DNA of 64,000 nt. Source: CAVQCT01 sp964520865. GTDB taxonomy: Bacteria; Zixibacteria; MSB-5A5; GN15; FEB-12. Each line of letters starts with the position of its first letter. The stretch's first letter is position 1. The stretch lies in NCBI GenBank assembly GCA_964520865.1, contig CAZFOY010000007.1, forward strand, positions 1 to 64,000, read 5' to 3'. Under the pieces are notes generated by a model. The model had not been told where the DNA came from. It made no database searches and worked only from the letters and a program-made list of their open reading frames with translations. Below, piece by piece: positions 44,945 through 54,518 of this stretch. The position numbers and the translations under genes are program-made.

Positions 44945-47900
44945 ATGAGAGAGATAACTAACAGCCGCAAACTCATACAGATTCTTCAGCAGACTTTGCT
45001 GAAACAGAGACTGGTGTTGTCGGCCGCCGGTTTGCTGCTCACGCTGACCGTGGTGTTGGCCGCCTGGATTATTCTCTCACTGCTTGCCAACGTTGTAATC
45101 CTCCCGGTCGCCGTGAAGGTCAGCCTGCTTATTCTCAGTGGACTGGTCACGCTCTATTTCTTCGGCCGCCACGCTATAGGAAGGTTCTTCTCGGGGACGG
45201 TCGATGATGTCGCCGTGGATCTCGAAACCAGGAACCCGGCTCTCAAGGGACGGCTGATAGCGGCGATTCAGTTTTCCCGCACTGCTAAGACACCCGGATA
45301 TTCTTCTGAATTGATAGATATGACCGAAAAGCAGGCCCTCAAAGAGGCTGGCGGAATCAATTTCAACGAATCAGTCCGATTCTATCCGGTGCTGAGAACC
45401 GGACGGCTCCTCGGTGGGTGTGTGGTGGTTGCGGTGGCATTGCTTCTACTGGTCCCGGGGCTGTTCACGTACTCGTACGAAGTCTACTCTAATCCGACTT
45501 CGGTTATCGCCCCGCCGCTCGGATACAAATTGGTTGCCAACCCCGGATCGACCGAATGGATCAAATATCGTGACATTCCGATCGGTGCCTCGATCTTCGG
45601 CGATCATCTTCCGGACAAAGCTTCGGTCTCCTACCGGATGGCGGGAGGAAGCTGGCAGAAAGCTGAAATCGACCTTCGCAAGCAGCACAAATTCGAGCTT
45701 GCCGGCGGCGACTCGGTCGCCTTCGCCATAACCCTTCGTCAGGTCAACAAATCATTTGATTACTATGTCGAAGCTGGTCGCGAGAAGACGGAGATTCAGA
45801 AAGTCGATGTGGTCGATCGGCCCCGGGTACAGGGAATCAAGCTGTCCGTGTTCTACCCGGATTACACCGGCCTTCAGCCGACCGTTGTTGACGAAAACAA
45901 CGGATCGTTCTCGGCCGTGGTAGGCAGCCGCGTCAACATGAAGATTACGACCAACCTGCCGATCACACAGGCGGAACTGGTCTTTGATGACTCCAGCCGT
46001 ACGCCGATGAAGGTGCTGAACAAAGAGGCTGAGATCGCGATGGTGGTCGACAAGTCCCGTTCCTACCATATCCGACTCACCGATCGGATGGGTGAAAACA
46101 ACCCCGACCCGATCGAATACTACGTAACGGCGGTCCCGGATGACTATCCGTCGATCGATGTTGTCCGGCCCGGGTTCGACGTCAACCTCACCGATGACAT
46201 GACGCTGCCGTTGAAGGTGCACATCTTCGACGACTACGGTTTCTCGTCACTCGTAATGAAGTACCGGGTTGTCTCGCAGGGGAGACCGTCGGAAGAAAAC
46301 GTCGCGGTCCTGCATTATCCCGACAAAATCAAGACCGAAGGCGAAGTTGAGTTCAATTGGGATATGGACAAGCTGAACATGTATCCCGGCGACTACGTCA
46401 CCTATTATTTCGAAGTGGCCGACAATGACCGCATTTCCGGACCGAAGATTACCAAGTCTCACCAGTTCATGGCCCGCCTGCCTTCCCTCGACGAGATCGT
46501 GGCGCAGACCCAGAGCGAAGGGAACAAGCGTATCATCAAGACGGAGGATATGCTTCGTGCGAGTAAAGAGCTGTCCAAACGGCTGAACGACGTTAGCCGC
46601 AAGCTTCAGGCTCAGGGGACGACACCTCAACCGCAGGAGAATTGGGAGCAGCAGAAAGAACTTCAGTCGATTGTCGACAAGAACGCGCAGTTGCTGGACC
46701 AGATAGACAAGAGTTCCCAGGAGATGAACAAGTCGGTCGACAAGATGAATCAGCAGGCCCTGATGAGCCAGGATATCCTCGACAAGCTGGCCGAGATTCA
46801 GAAGCTGTTCGAGGAAGTTGCTACGCCGGAGATGAAGGAAGCTCAGAAGAAGCTGGCCGAAGCGATGAAGAAGATGAATCCGAAGGATCTGCAGGACGCC
46901 ATCAAGAACTTCCAGCTGTCCCAGCAGGAGTTGGTCGATCGTCTCGATCGCACGCTGGCGCTGCTCAAGAAGATGCAGCTTCAACAGCAGATGGAGGCGA
47001 TGGTTCGGCAGATCGAACAACTGGCCAAGCGCCAGGAGCAGATGAATCAGACGACCGACAGCAGTGCCAAGTCCGCTCTGCCTAACCTCTCCGAACAGGA
47101 AAGCAAGCTGCAGTCCAAGCTCGAAGATCTCAAGAAGCAGGTGAGCGATCTTGACAAGACGGCGCAGGACGCGAAGATGGACCAATCGCCGGAGTACAAC
47201 AAATTCAAGGAAGCGCTCGAAAAGACTGACGCTAATCAGGACATGCAGCAGATGTCTCAGTCGTTGTCGCAAAGTCAGAAGTCGCAGGCCTCCAAGCAGG
47301 GGAAGAACGCCCACACGAAGATCATGTCGATGCTCGATACTATGCAGCAGCAGTTGTTGGCGATGAAGTCAGATGAGGACGACGCCGCCAAGAAACAGAT
47401 GAGAATGGCCCTCGATGACTCCAACTATCTTTCGCGGAGTCAGGAGGATATGTACAATCAAGCGGCGGCCGTGAACGCTCAATCGATGCTGCTGCACGAC
47501 TTTGCCAAGAACCAGCTCAACCTGACCACGGCCTGCCAGGGTCTGAAGGCGAGGATCGATGAACTGGGCAAGATGTCGCCGTTCCTTGCATCGGAGTTGA
47601 GCCAGATCGTGACCTCCGCAACCGATAAGATGGATCTTGCGACCAAGGCGTTCGACGCCAACCAGGCCTCCGCGGCACTGCGCAACCAGCGTGACGCGAT
47701 GGTCGGCCTGAACGAAGCTTCGGTCCGCCTTATGGAGTCGCTCGAGCAGCAGAGTCAATGCGACAAAGGCGGGAGCTGCGATAAGAACACCTCCAATCTG
47801 CAGTCCCTGTGTGAACGTCAGAATAATCTCAATCAGAAGACCCAGAGCGAGTGCAATAAGCCGGGTCAGAATCCCAAGATGGGTGAAGGAGACGCTGAGC

Positions 47901-48376
47901 GGCAAAATCTGCAGCGTCTGGCCGGCGAGCAGGGGGCGATTCGTAAATCGCTTGAAGAGCTGAACAAAGAGTTCGGCGGATCACGACAGATTCTCGGCCG
48001 ACTCGATGATATCGCAAAAGAGATGAAAGAGATCCAGGAAGCAATGGCCAACGGTGAGGTCGGTCAGGATGTTCTGAACAGACAGATCAAAGTCTATTCG
48101 AGAATGCTCGAAGCTACCCGGTCGCTTTATCGAAAAGACTTCTCGCAGCAACGTCAGGCCACTACGGCGACCAGCGATGCGTTCGTTCTGCCGCCGGAGT
48201 TGAGCCCGGATGTGATGAATGACCGCTCGAGTCTCGAAGACCGTCTTCGCCAGTATCTGGGGGACAGTTATCCGCCACAGTACGAAGAGCAGATTAAGGC
48301 TTACTTCAAGGCTCTTCTGCAAGCGAGCGGCAGTGCGACTCAGGGACAGGACAACAATACAACACCTTCGGAATAG
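44945..48376 (+). CDS. DUF4175-type giant membrane/coiled-coil protein, 1143 aa
   Basis: A very large protein with two N-terminal helices (about 28-50 and 56-76) and one near 150, followed by an immunoglobulin-like beta-rich region (about 190-500) with repeated LxVFYPDYTG and YYVTAVPDDYPSI type blocks. Residues about 520-900 are an extended Gln/Lys/Glu/Met-rich coiled coil (LAKRQEQMNQ, MQQMSQSLSQSQKSQ), with a later helical region to ~1090 containing four cysteines (QCDKGGSCDKN). DUF4175 proteins are predicted to be membrane-anchored periplasmic proteins of unknown function. GAGGTG precedes ATG 44945. The C-terminus ends in a Gln-rich, disordered tail. A TPR gene follows after six bases. Confidence 0.85.
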   Translation: MREITNSRKLIQILQQTLLKQRLVLSAAGLLLTLTVVLAAWIILSLLANVVILPVAVKVSLLILSGLVTLYFFGRHAIGRFFSGTVDDVAVDLETRNPALKGRLIAAIQFSRTAKTPGYSSELIDMTEKQALKEAGGINFNESVRFYPVLRTGRLLGGCVVVAVALLLLVPGLFTYSYEVYSNPTSVIAPPLGYKLVANPGSTEWIKYRDIPIGASIFGDHLPDKASVSYRMAGGSWQKAEIDLRKQHKFELAGGDSVAFAITLRQVNKSFDYYVEAGREKTEIQKVDVVDRPRVQGIKLSVFYPDYTGLQPTVVDENNGSFSAVVGSRVNMKITTNLPITQAELVFDDSSRTPMKVLNKEAEIAMVVDKSRSYHIRLTDRMGENNPDPIEYYVTAVPDDYPSIDVVRPGFDVNLTDDMTLPLKVHIFDDYGFSSLVMKYRVVSQGRPSEENVAVLHYPDKIKTEGEVEFNWDMDKLNMYPGDYVTYYFEVADNDRISGPKITKSHQFMARLPSLDEIVAQTQSEGNKRIIKTEDMLRASKELSKRLNDVSRKLQAQGTTPQPQENWEQQKELQSIVDKNAQLLDQIDKSSQEMNKSVDKMNQQALMSQDILDKLAEIQKLFEEVATPEMKEAQKKLAEAMKKMNPKDLQDAIKNFQLSQQELVDRLDRTLALLKKMQLQQQMEAMVRQIEQLAKRQEQMNQTTDSSAKSALPNLSEQESKLQSKLEDLKKQVSDLDKTAQDAKMDQSPEYNKFKEALEKTDANQDMQQMSQSLSQSQKSQASKQGKNAHTKIMSMLDTMQQQLLAMKSDEDDAAKKQMRMALDDSNYLSRSQEDMYNQAAAVNAQSMLLHDFAKNQLNLTTACQGLKARIDELGKMSPFLASELSQIVTSATDKMDLATKAFDANQASAALRNQRDAMVGLNEASVRLMESLEQQSQCDKGGSCDKNTSNLQSLCERQNNLNQKTQSECNKPGQNPKMGEGDAERQNLQRLAGEQGAIRKSLEELNKEFGGSRQILGRLDDIAKEMKEIQEAMANGEVGQDVLNRQIKVYSRMLEATRSLYRKDFSQQRQATTATSDAFVLPPELSPDVMNDRSSLEDRLRQYLGDSYPPQYEEQIKAYFKALLQASGSATQGQDNNTTPSE

Positions 48377-48382
48377 TCTCAC

Positions 48383-50239
48383 ATGAAGTTGCTTCGCCGT
48401 TTATTCTTGATTGGTTTTGTTCTCTCCGTTTGCACCGGTTATTCGTTCGCAGGGATAACCGAACAGCCTCAGCCGGACACCGCCGCCGGTGAGCAGCTCA
48501 GCCCTGATCAGGCGAGGCAGCAGTTCCAGCAAAAGATCAATTTCTGTAGACAGCTGATGAATCAGGGGAATTTTGAGGGGGCGTCGGCCCTGCTTGAAAC
48601 CATCTACGCAGAGCAGCCCACCAACTCTCTGGTGATAAACATGCTGATGCAGTGCTACGAATCGCTGCAGTATTATCCCAAAGCAGAGGACATGATCAAG
48701 CGTCAGCTCGCCCTTTTCCCCGGCAACGTGAACTTCCAGGTAACCTACGCCGAACTTCTCGCCAAGCAGGGGAAGAAAGACGAAGCTGCAAAGGTCTACG
48801 ATTCGGTGGTTACTTCGATCGGTTCAAAGAACGTCGTGCGCATACAGGGCGTCCTTCAGAGTATGATCGCCAACGACATGGATAGCATAGCTTTCAACAC
48901 GATAGATTTGCTGAGAAAAGAGACCGGCATCAAAACGCTGTACGCTATTCAAAAGGGAGCCATTCTGGAGAAACGGAAGCAATATACCGCTGCGGCCGAA
49001 GAATACTATCCGCTGCTGAAAGACAGTACTTTCATCGGGACCAGCGCCGAGCAGCGGCTTGCCGATCTGTTGAATTTTGAGGAGTCGGCTCCGGACGCCG
49101 AGAAGGTTCTGCTCAAAGAGAAGGATCTTTATACCAACCTCAACGCGCTCAAGATCCTGTCGAATCACTATCTGACTGCGCACCAATACGACCGGGCATA
49201 CCAATTTACCGTAGGTCTGGATTCGATCGAAGGATTCAAAGGCGGAGCGCCGCTAAGATACATGCGCAGCTGCGCCGATCTGAAATTGTATGCCGAGGCG
49301 GCCAAAATGGGTCAGTATATGATTCGGAACTACCACAACAGCCCGCTGGTGTTTGAAGCCTACTTCACCTATGCCGATATGCTCCGGCACCTCGGGAGTT
49401 ACGACCGGGCGATTTCGGTCTATGATACCGTTTACAATACCTCGATCCAGAAGCGCGACCAGGCGGAAGCTTTGTATCAGATCGGCTCGGTCTTCCTGAA
49501 CGACCTCTACCGGTATGATAGCGCGCTCGTGTACTTCGATTCCGTCAGCCGTCAGTTCCCCAAAACTATCGCTCAGCTCAAATCGAGTCTCGGATCGGGC
49601 TACAGCTATTTGAGAATGGGGAAATTGAAAGAAGCTCAGGGTACCTTCAGCAACCTGTTGGATCTTCGCCTGAACGATGATATCAAGGAAGAAGTCACCT
49701 ATGACCTTGGTCTGATCGCCTTTTTCGAGAAGCAGACCGATACGGCCCAGGCAATCTTCAAGAAGCTGATCGTGGATTACCCGCGCGGGTTCTACGTCAA
49801 TGATGCGCTTCAGTTGTTAACGATGTTCGATGAGGCGGAAGGTAATCAGGAGGCACTCTACGATTACTCCAATGCTCTGCTGTTCGAGCAGCGCAGGATG
49901 TTCGATTCCACCATTGCCAAGCTCAACATGATCACGGTCGGCGAAAGCACGCCGCTGGCCGATGTGGCCTTCTTCAAGCTGGCAAAGATCTATCTCTCTC
50001 AGGCGGACTCGGTCAAGGCGATAGCGAGCATCGACAGTTTGAAGGAGCGGTTCCCCGATTCGTATTACTTGCCTTATGGTCTGAAGTTGAAAGCCGATAT
50101 GCTGCTGACGGAAAAGGGAAATGAAGCAGAGGCACGGGATATTTACCGACGGCTGCTCGAAAAATATCCTGAGTACCCCTTCACAGCGGATGTACGGAAG
50201 ATCATGAGGAGGCTCGACGCTCCCCCGGGTTCCGCTTAA
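48383..50239 (+). CDS. exported TPR-repeat protein, 618 aa
   Basis: A periplasmic or surface scaffold made of tetratricopeptide repeats. The signal peptide (LLRRLFLIGFVLSVCTGYSFA) is followed by about twelve TPR-like helix pairs. Examples are NSLVINMLMQCYESLQYYPKAEDMI in pieces, LVFEAYFTYADMLRHLGSY, and the Tol/BamD-like ending LKAIASIDSLKERFPDSYYLPYGL and EARDIYRRLLEKYPEYPFT in pieces. It starts six bases after the DUF4175 gene, so the two are co-translated and probably work in one envelope assembly. Its stop codon overlaps that of the convergent small gene (shared TTAA). Confidence 0.88.
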   Translation: MKLLRRLFLIGFVLSVCTGYSFAGITEQPQPDTAAGEQLSPDQARQQFQQKINFCRQLMNQGNFEGASALLETIYAEQPTNSLVINMLMQCYESLQYYPKAEDMIKRQLALFPGNVNFQVTYAELLAKQGKKDEAAKVYDSVVTSIGSKNVVRIQGVLQSMIANDMDSIAFNTIDLLRKETGIKTLYAIQKGAILEKRKQYTAAAEEYYPLLKDSTFIGTSAEQRLADLLNFEESAPDAEKVLLKEKDLYTNLNALKILSNHYLTAHQYDRAYQFTVGLDSIEGFKGGAPLRYMRSCADLKLYAEAAKMGQYMIRNYHNSPLVFEAYFTYADMLRHLGSYDRAISVYDTVYNTSIQKRDQAEALYQIGSVFLNDLYRYDSALVYFDSVSRQFPKTIAQLKSSLGSGYSYLRMGKLKEAQGTFSNLLDLRLNDDIKEEVTYDLGLIAFFEKQTDTAQAIFKKLIVDYPRGFYVNDALQLLTMFDEAEGNQEALYDYSNALLFEQRRMFDSTIAKLNMITVGESTPLADVAFFKLAKIYLSQADSVKAIASIDSLKERFPDSYYLPYGLKLKADMLLTEKGNEAEARDIYRRLLEKYPEYPFTADVRKIMRRLDAPPGSA

Positions 50240-50484
50240 TAGTCCTTCAGTTTTTCTCGACCCGCCTGAAGCATTTTGACCTGTTGCTCCAGGTGGAAAA
50301 TTCTCTCCTCGTAATGCTCTTTCTTATGCTGCTTCATCTTGGAGGTAGTCCTGAACAGGAGTGCCAGCGAGAGGAGCATGAAGAGCACGGAATTGACCTG
50401 ACGGAAAATCTCCCCCATATTCAGCAGGGAGTCGACGAAAGCCAGAATTCCCAGGACGAACAAAATCGCACACCAAATAAACAT
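50236..50484 (-). CDS. small two-helix membrane protein, 82 aa
   Basis: Two membrane helices at about residues 2-18 and 28-46 (FMLLSLALLFRT) are followed by a basic helical tail with heptad spacing (HYEERIFHLEQQVKMLQAGREKL), a likely coiled coil. No family is recognised. ATG 50484 has GAAGG upstream at eight bases; GTG 50493 is possible. It is convergent to the TPR gene and overlaps it by four bases. Confidence 0.6.
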   Translation of the reverse strand: MFIWCAILFVLGILAFVDSLLNMGEIFRQVNSVLFMLLSLALLFRTTSKMKQHKKEHYEERIFHLEQQVKMLQAGREKLKDY

Positions 50485-50659
50485 AACGGACACCCTTCTG
50501 TTGGTTCGGTCGCTCGACCGATTGGCCTGCTTTTTAAGCTATTGGCAACTATGAATCTTGGGTCGTTTTTTCTCTTTCGGTTTCCCAAAAAAAGTGATAC
50601 TATATGCCGTTAATCGGTATAATTCATATCTGTCTTTAGCCAAGGAGTTAGCCCCGTAG

Positions 50660-53413
50660 ATGACCAATAATAAACATGGCTCTTTCGACAAAACTAACGC
50701 AATCATAGCCGGATTTGTCTATATCGGTGCTTTCATTGCCTATGCAATGACGGTTCAGCGGTCGATTTCCTTCTGGGATTGCGGTGAGTTTGTAGCCTGT
50801 GCCCATATTCTGGGCATCCCCCATCCCCCCGGAACGCCTCTGTTTGTCCTGATCGGCCGACTGTTTTCGGTCATACCGTTCGTACACGATATCGCCTACC
50901 GAGTCAATTTCATCTCCGTAATCACCTCGGCCGCAACCGCCACGTTCAGTTACTTGCTGACCGTACGGCTGGTCGGCTATTTCTTCCCGGCCGGAGAGAA
51001 CAAAGGAATCAACCGGTATATCGCCTACATAGGAGGTATTGCCGGAGCCTATTTTGTCGCCTTCTCTCAGACTAACTGGGGGAACTCGGTTGAGGCGGAA
51101 GTCTATGGTATGGCGCTTGCCATGTCGGTTATGCTGGTCTGGCTTACGGTCATCTACTTTGAGCGTCGAGGTACACCGACGGCTAACAAGATAATGATCC
51201 TCTTCTTTTACATTGCGCTCCTTGGAGTCGGAATACACATGACCGTGTTTCTTGTGGTTCCGGCGATGACTTTGTTCTTCATTCTGAAGAAAGATGCTAC
51301 CGCCCGCGACTGGCTTGCCGTCAGCGGGTTTATCATTGTCGAACTGCTCATGGTGCCGCTCTTTTCGGACGGCCGCGGCGGAAGCGGAATGTTCTTTCTC
51401 ATGTCGGCGATTCTGGCCTCGGCGCTGGTCATTCTGCTCTATAAGAAAATCAACTGGGCGGTTCTTATCGCGATCGGATCGGTCAGTTCGGTGATGATCG
51501 CCTTTCAGACCTATATCTATGTCACTCCGATGGCGTTGGCCGTTCTGGTTCTCCTTGGAATAGCTTCTGAAAAATACAAATGGCAATTTCAGTGGAAGAC
51601 CGGAATCGCGATTGTCCTCATTGCCTTCATCGGGATTTCGGTGCACCTGTATATACCGATTCGCTCCGCTCTCGATCCGCGGATCGATGAGAACAACCCG
51701 TCGCGCGACTTTCCGACCTTTGTGGCGTTTCTCGACCGTAAACAGTACGGTCAGGAGTCGATGGTTGACCGGATGTTCCATCGTCGCGGTACCTGGGAGA
51801 ACCAGTTTATGTGGCATCCGCATATGGGGTACTGGTCGTATTTCGAAGAACAGTATTCCAACGGCGGATGGATCTTCCTGCCGTTTTTCGCGCTCGGCGC
51901 CCTCGGTATGGCGACCTCAATCAAGAAGCGTACGGAGATCGGTATGCCGTTCCTCGTACTGTTCCTGCTCTGTTCGGCCGGTCTGATCTTGTATATGAAT
52001 TTTGCCGATGGCACCAAATATGACCCTCGAACGGGGGACGCCTATCTGGAGGTACGCGACCGAGACTACTTCTTCACCCCGGCCTTTGTCTTCTTCGGCA
52101 TAGCTATGGGTATGGGGGTCTCGGCGATTATGAAGTACCTCAAGGAGAAGTTCGGGGGCGGGATCCCGAGCAAGCAGAAGACAATTGCGATCGCGACATC
52201 GGTGCTTGCGCTCCTTCCGCTGGTCTCGCTCGCTCACAGTTATCACATCAATGACCGCTCGCATAATTTTATTCCGTACAATTACGCAGCCAATCTGCTC
52301 GATACCTGCGATAAGAACGCGCTACTGTTTACTTCGGGAGACAACGACACCTTCCCACTCTGGTGCATTCAGGAGGTCTACAACTACCGCAAAGATGTGA
52401 CGGTGATCAATTTGTCGTTGCTGAACACCGACTGGTATGTGGCGCAGATGAAGAATCAGTATCATGTCCCGATTTCCCTGAGCGACAAACAGATCCTCTG
52501 GTATCCGTACGAGGTCAGTCCGGGGGTATGGGCCAGCCGGCCGAAGGAGCAATTCTACGACCGGCCGCGAAAGCGACGAACGTATCTTACGCCGAGTCCG
52601 CTGGGCAACAGTGTTGTTCGGGTGCAGGATATGATGGTCGACGATATCGTGATCGAAAACAAGTGGGAGAAGCCGATTTATTTCAGCGCCCCTCCTTACG
52701 GCGATTCTCCGCTCAATTTGAGGAGCCGGGCCACCTCGGTCGGACTTCTCTACCGGCTCGACCAGAATCCGCCGCCGAGCCTGGTCGATGTCGATACCGG
52801 ATACAATCTTTATATGAATGACTACAGATACGGCGGGTACTCCAATTCAAAGGTATACCGCGATGAAAACGCCACCGGTGTGTTCATCGGAGTCGGCGTC
52901 AATTCCGTACGGCTGTACGATCAGTTGATCAAGCAGTCCGATTCTGCCCGCGCAATTGCGCTCTCCGAAAAGATGATGAAGGTCTATCCGGAATACTGGC
53001 AGATGTACGAACTTCGCGCCGATATCTACGACAAGCAGGGGGATTCGGCCAAAGGTGACAGCCTCTTCCAGACCCTGATCGACACCCTTTCGGCGTTCAG
53101 CAAAACCAACGAGGAGAATCTCTTCTACAAGCAGGATCTTGGCCTCGCCGAATCCGAGCTGGGGCGGAGGACCAAAGATCAGGCGCTTATCGATGAAGGG
53201 ATAAACCAGCTGTGGCAGGCGTTCGCGGCTAACCCGAACAGCAACTATGCGTTCCGCAAACTTCTGTCGGTCTTGAGTGAACAGAAGCAATACACCGATA
53301 TTCGAAAGGCGGCACTGATGTTCGCGGAATACGGCCAGAACCTCGGAGATCCGCTACTTCAACAAATCCTGAATATCAAGCCTCCTTCGGGATATCTGCC
53401 ACCTGACGAATAG
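50660..53413 (+). CDS. DUF2723 multi-span protein with C-terminal TPR-like region, 917 aa
   Basis: An integral membrane GT-C-like protein, related to protein O-mannosyltransferases and common in Bacteroidetes-type phyla. It begins with the family signature SFWDCGEFVACAHILGIPH and PPGTPLFVLIGRLFS. About twelve helices follow up to residue ~530. The soluble C-terminus (about 540-917) contains LLFTSGDNDTFPLW, which probably binds the acceptor, and TPR-like helices at the end. The pair of acidic residues in WDCGEF corresponds to the catalytic Asp-Glu of GT-C enzymes. The substrate is unknown, probably lipid-linked sugar. Confidence 0.9.
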   Translation: MTNNKHGSFDKTNAIIAGFVYIGAFIAYAMTVQRSISFWDCGEFVACAHILGIPHPPGTPLFVLIGRLFSVIPFVHDIAYRVNFISVITSAATATFSYLLTVRLVGYFFPAGENKGINRYIAYIGGIAGAYFVAFSQTNWGNSVEAEVYGMALAMSVMLVWLTVIYFERRGTPTANKIMILFFYIALLGVGIHMTVFLVVPAMTLFFILKKDATARDWLAVSGFIIVELLMVPLFSDGRGGSGMFFLMSAILASALVILLYKKINWAVLIAIGSVSSVMIAFQTYIYVTPMALAVLVLLGIASEKYKWQFQWKTGIAIVLIAFIGISVHLYIPIRSALDPRIDENNPSRDFPTFVAFLDRKQYGQESMVDRMFHRRGTWENQFMWHPHMGYWSYFEEQYSNGGWIFLPFFALGALGMATSIKKRTEIGMPFLVLFLLCSAGLILYMNFADGTKYDPRTGDAYLEVRDRDYFFTPAFVFFGIAMGMGVSAIMKYLKEKFGGGIPSKQKTIAIATSVLALLPLVSLAHSYHINDRSHNFIPYNYAANLLDTCDKNALLFTSGDNDTFPLWCIQEVYNYRKDVTVINLSLLNTDWYVAQMKNQYHVPISLSDKQILWYPYEVSPGVWASRPKEQFYDRPRKRRTYLTPSPLGNSVVRVQDMMVDDIVIENKWEKPIYFSAPPYGDSPLNLRSRATSVGLLYRLDQNPPPSLVDVDTGYNLYMNDYRYGGYSNSKVYRDENATGVFIGVGVNSVRLYDQLIKQSDSARAIALSEKMMKVYPEYWQMYELRADIYDKQGDSAKGDSLFQTLIDTLSAFSKTNEENLFYKQDLGLAESELGRRTKDQALIDEGINQLWQAFAANPNSNYAFRKLLSVLSEQKQYTDIRKAALMFAEYGQNLGDPLLQQILNIKPPSGYLPPDE

Positions 53414-53437
53414 CCGGGGAGGAATTGAAGACAAAAG

Positions 53438-53468
53438 AGGCTCGCAGTCGTTCGATTGCGAGCCTTTT
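53438..53468. terminator. bidirectional terminator between convergent genes
   Basis: AGGCTCGCA and TGCGAGCCT form a 9-bp stem, extended by three more pairs including G-U. TTTT follows on the plus strand and a T-rich stretch on the reverse strand. It serves both the DUF2723 gene and the convergent HTH-DUF2087 gene. Confidence 0.85.
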
Positions 53469-53499
53469 GCTTTACTGCGATGACGGTGCGCGGAGAGCT

Positions 53500-53973
53500 T
53501 CAGTCAGAAAGTCGGTACTGGGTTCTTCGACGGTAGTTGCCGTCAGCCCGGTCCATCATCTTCTCCGCGATAAATTCCCTGCGGACAGTGGCGAAATCGT
53601 CGTGATACCGGCTGATTATTCGGTTGACTTCCTCTTCGGGATAGACCTTGTTCGGCTCGAACTGAGCGAGAATATACTCCAGCAGATATTTGCGTTTGCT
53701 TCGCTGGGCCGGGAGTTTGTCGATATGCTCTTCCTTCATGAAGTTCTTGACTACCTTCTGACGGGGCGTCCGCTTGGCCTGGTTCGAGCGGCTCTGTAGC
53801 CAGTCGAATACCGACTGCTCCGGAATCCGCCAGTCTTTTCCTATCTTGTAGGCGTAAATCTCCCCAGCCTGCACCTTGCGGGTGACAACCTGGACATTCA
53901 TTTTCAACTTGTCGGCGAGCTCAGCAGTGGTGAAAAACTCCGTGTTCTTGATCAATCCTTCGTGGTATTCCAT
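53500..53973 (-). CDS. HTH_17 plus DUF2087 regulator-like protein, 157 aa
   Basis: A small DNA-binding protein. Residues 8-60 form an excisionase/MerR-like HTH_17 (FFTTAELADKLKMNVQVVTRKVQAGEIY...KDWRIPEQSV). Residues about 85-155 are a DUF2087 domain (KYLLEYILAQFEPNKVYPEEEVNRII in pieces, and DFATVRREFIAEKMMDRADG), a domain common in transcription regulators. ATG 53973 is chosen because AGGAG lies upstream and the family start matches. It is divergent from kamA, separated by the leader region, and so could control it. Confidence 0.88.
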   Translation of the reverse strand: MEYHEGLIKNTEFFTTAELADKLKMNVQVVTRKVQAGEIYAYKIGKDWRIPEQSVFDWLQSRSNQAKRTPRQKVVKNFMKEEHIDKLPAQRSKRKYLLEYILAQFEPNKVYPEEEVNRIISRYHDDFATVRREFIAEKMMDRADGNYRRRTQYRLSD

Positions 53974-54313
53974 GAGTCGTCTCCTATGTGGGTTATCAAG
54001 AAGCAATACGTATGAAAGCGTATAGTCAACCAGTGTTTTATGTTTTTCGGTACTTTTATGTTGTTGAAATCTTATTTCCTTGCCGCAGGTCGATTTCCTG
54101 AGTCTCTTGGAGGATCGTCCATTCAGGAAGAGAATGCCCGAATTCTGTGCCTTATGAATAAACCGCATCAATGTTATCCTGTTTAATCGTATTGTAAGTA
54201 ATTGATAGTCAATCGCTCTCTGTGTCACGTTCGGATTTTCGGCGCAGAATCCTGCGTTTTGTGACATACAATTGTTGCAGATTCGGGGTAATTTTCGTAC
54301 ATTGAGTGTGTAA
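53974..54313. other. divergent spacer upstream of the HTH-DUF2087 gene
   Basis: About 340 bases, A/T-rich, with no credible gene. It includes the AGGAG of the reverse-strand regulator and a TTTTCGTACATTGAGTG stretch (about 54293-54309) similar to the GTATATT-type elements elsewhere, which may start the transcript carrying the leader at 54314. Confidence 0.35.
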
Positions 54314-54496
54314 GGGCTCTGCTCACACCTACTAAGCTTCTGCCAACCCTGGCATACGGCTGCTACGAAATCCGGACGCTTGCGCCCTAACAAGCTACCT
54401 GGAAAGAACGGTTCGCGCTCGACACCCTGCTAAATCGCCTTTGGGCTGATTACCCGAGCGTCTTGGTCTGCTTGACAGACCATCCGGACAGAGCCC
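54314..54496 (+). ncRNA. candidate structured RNA leader upstream of kamA
   Basis: GGGCTCTG (54314-54321) and its exact complement CAGAGCCC (54489-54496) could form a closing stem for a ~183-nt RNA. Inside are a 5-bp hairpin TGCCA/TGGCA (54341-54354), a 7-bp hairpin TGGTCTG/CAGACCA (54464-54482), and a possible GACGCT/AGCGTC pairing (54375-54380 with 54457-54462). The Shine-Dalgarno of kamA begins about a dozen bases after the stem. It does not match the lysine, SAM, T-box or cobalamin riboswitch motifs I can recall. The structure is inferred by eye. Confidence 0.35.
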
Positions 54497-54518
54497 CATC
54501 TTGAGAAAGGAGAACATT

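Noticed and set aside
46247..47314. 355-codon reverse-strand frame, very Leu-rich
   Set aside because: It is antisense to the coiled-coil region of the DUF4175 gene; the Leu/Arg/His richness is a mirror of Gln/Lys/Glu codons.
50648..51823. 391-codon reverse-strand frame opposite the DUF2723 gene
   Set aside because: Antisense to membrane helices of a conserved gene; the composition (Arg/Asp/His) is typical of a shadow frame.
54314..54496. Identification of the kamA leader as a lysine, T-box, SAM or cobalamin riboswitch
   Set aside because: None of the conserved core motifs of those classes could be found; only the stem and hairpins are supported.
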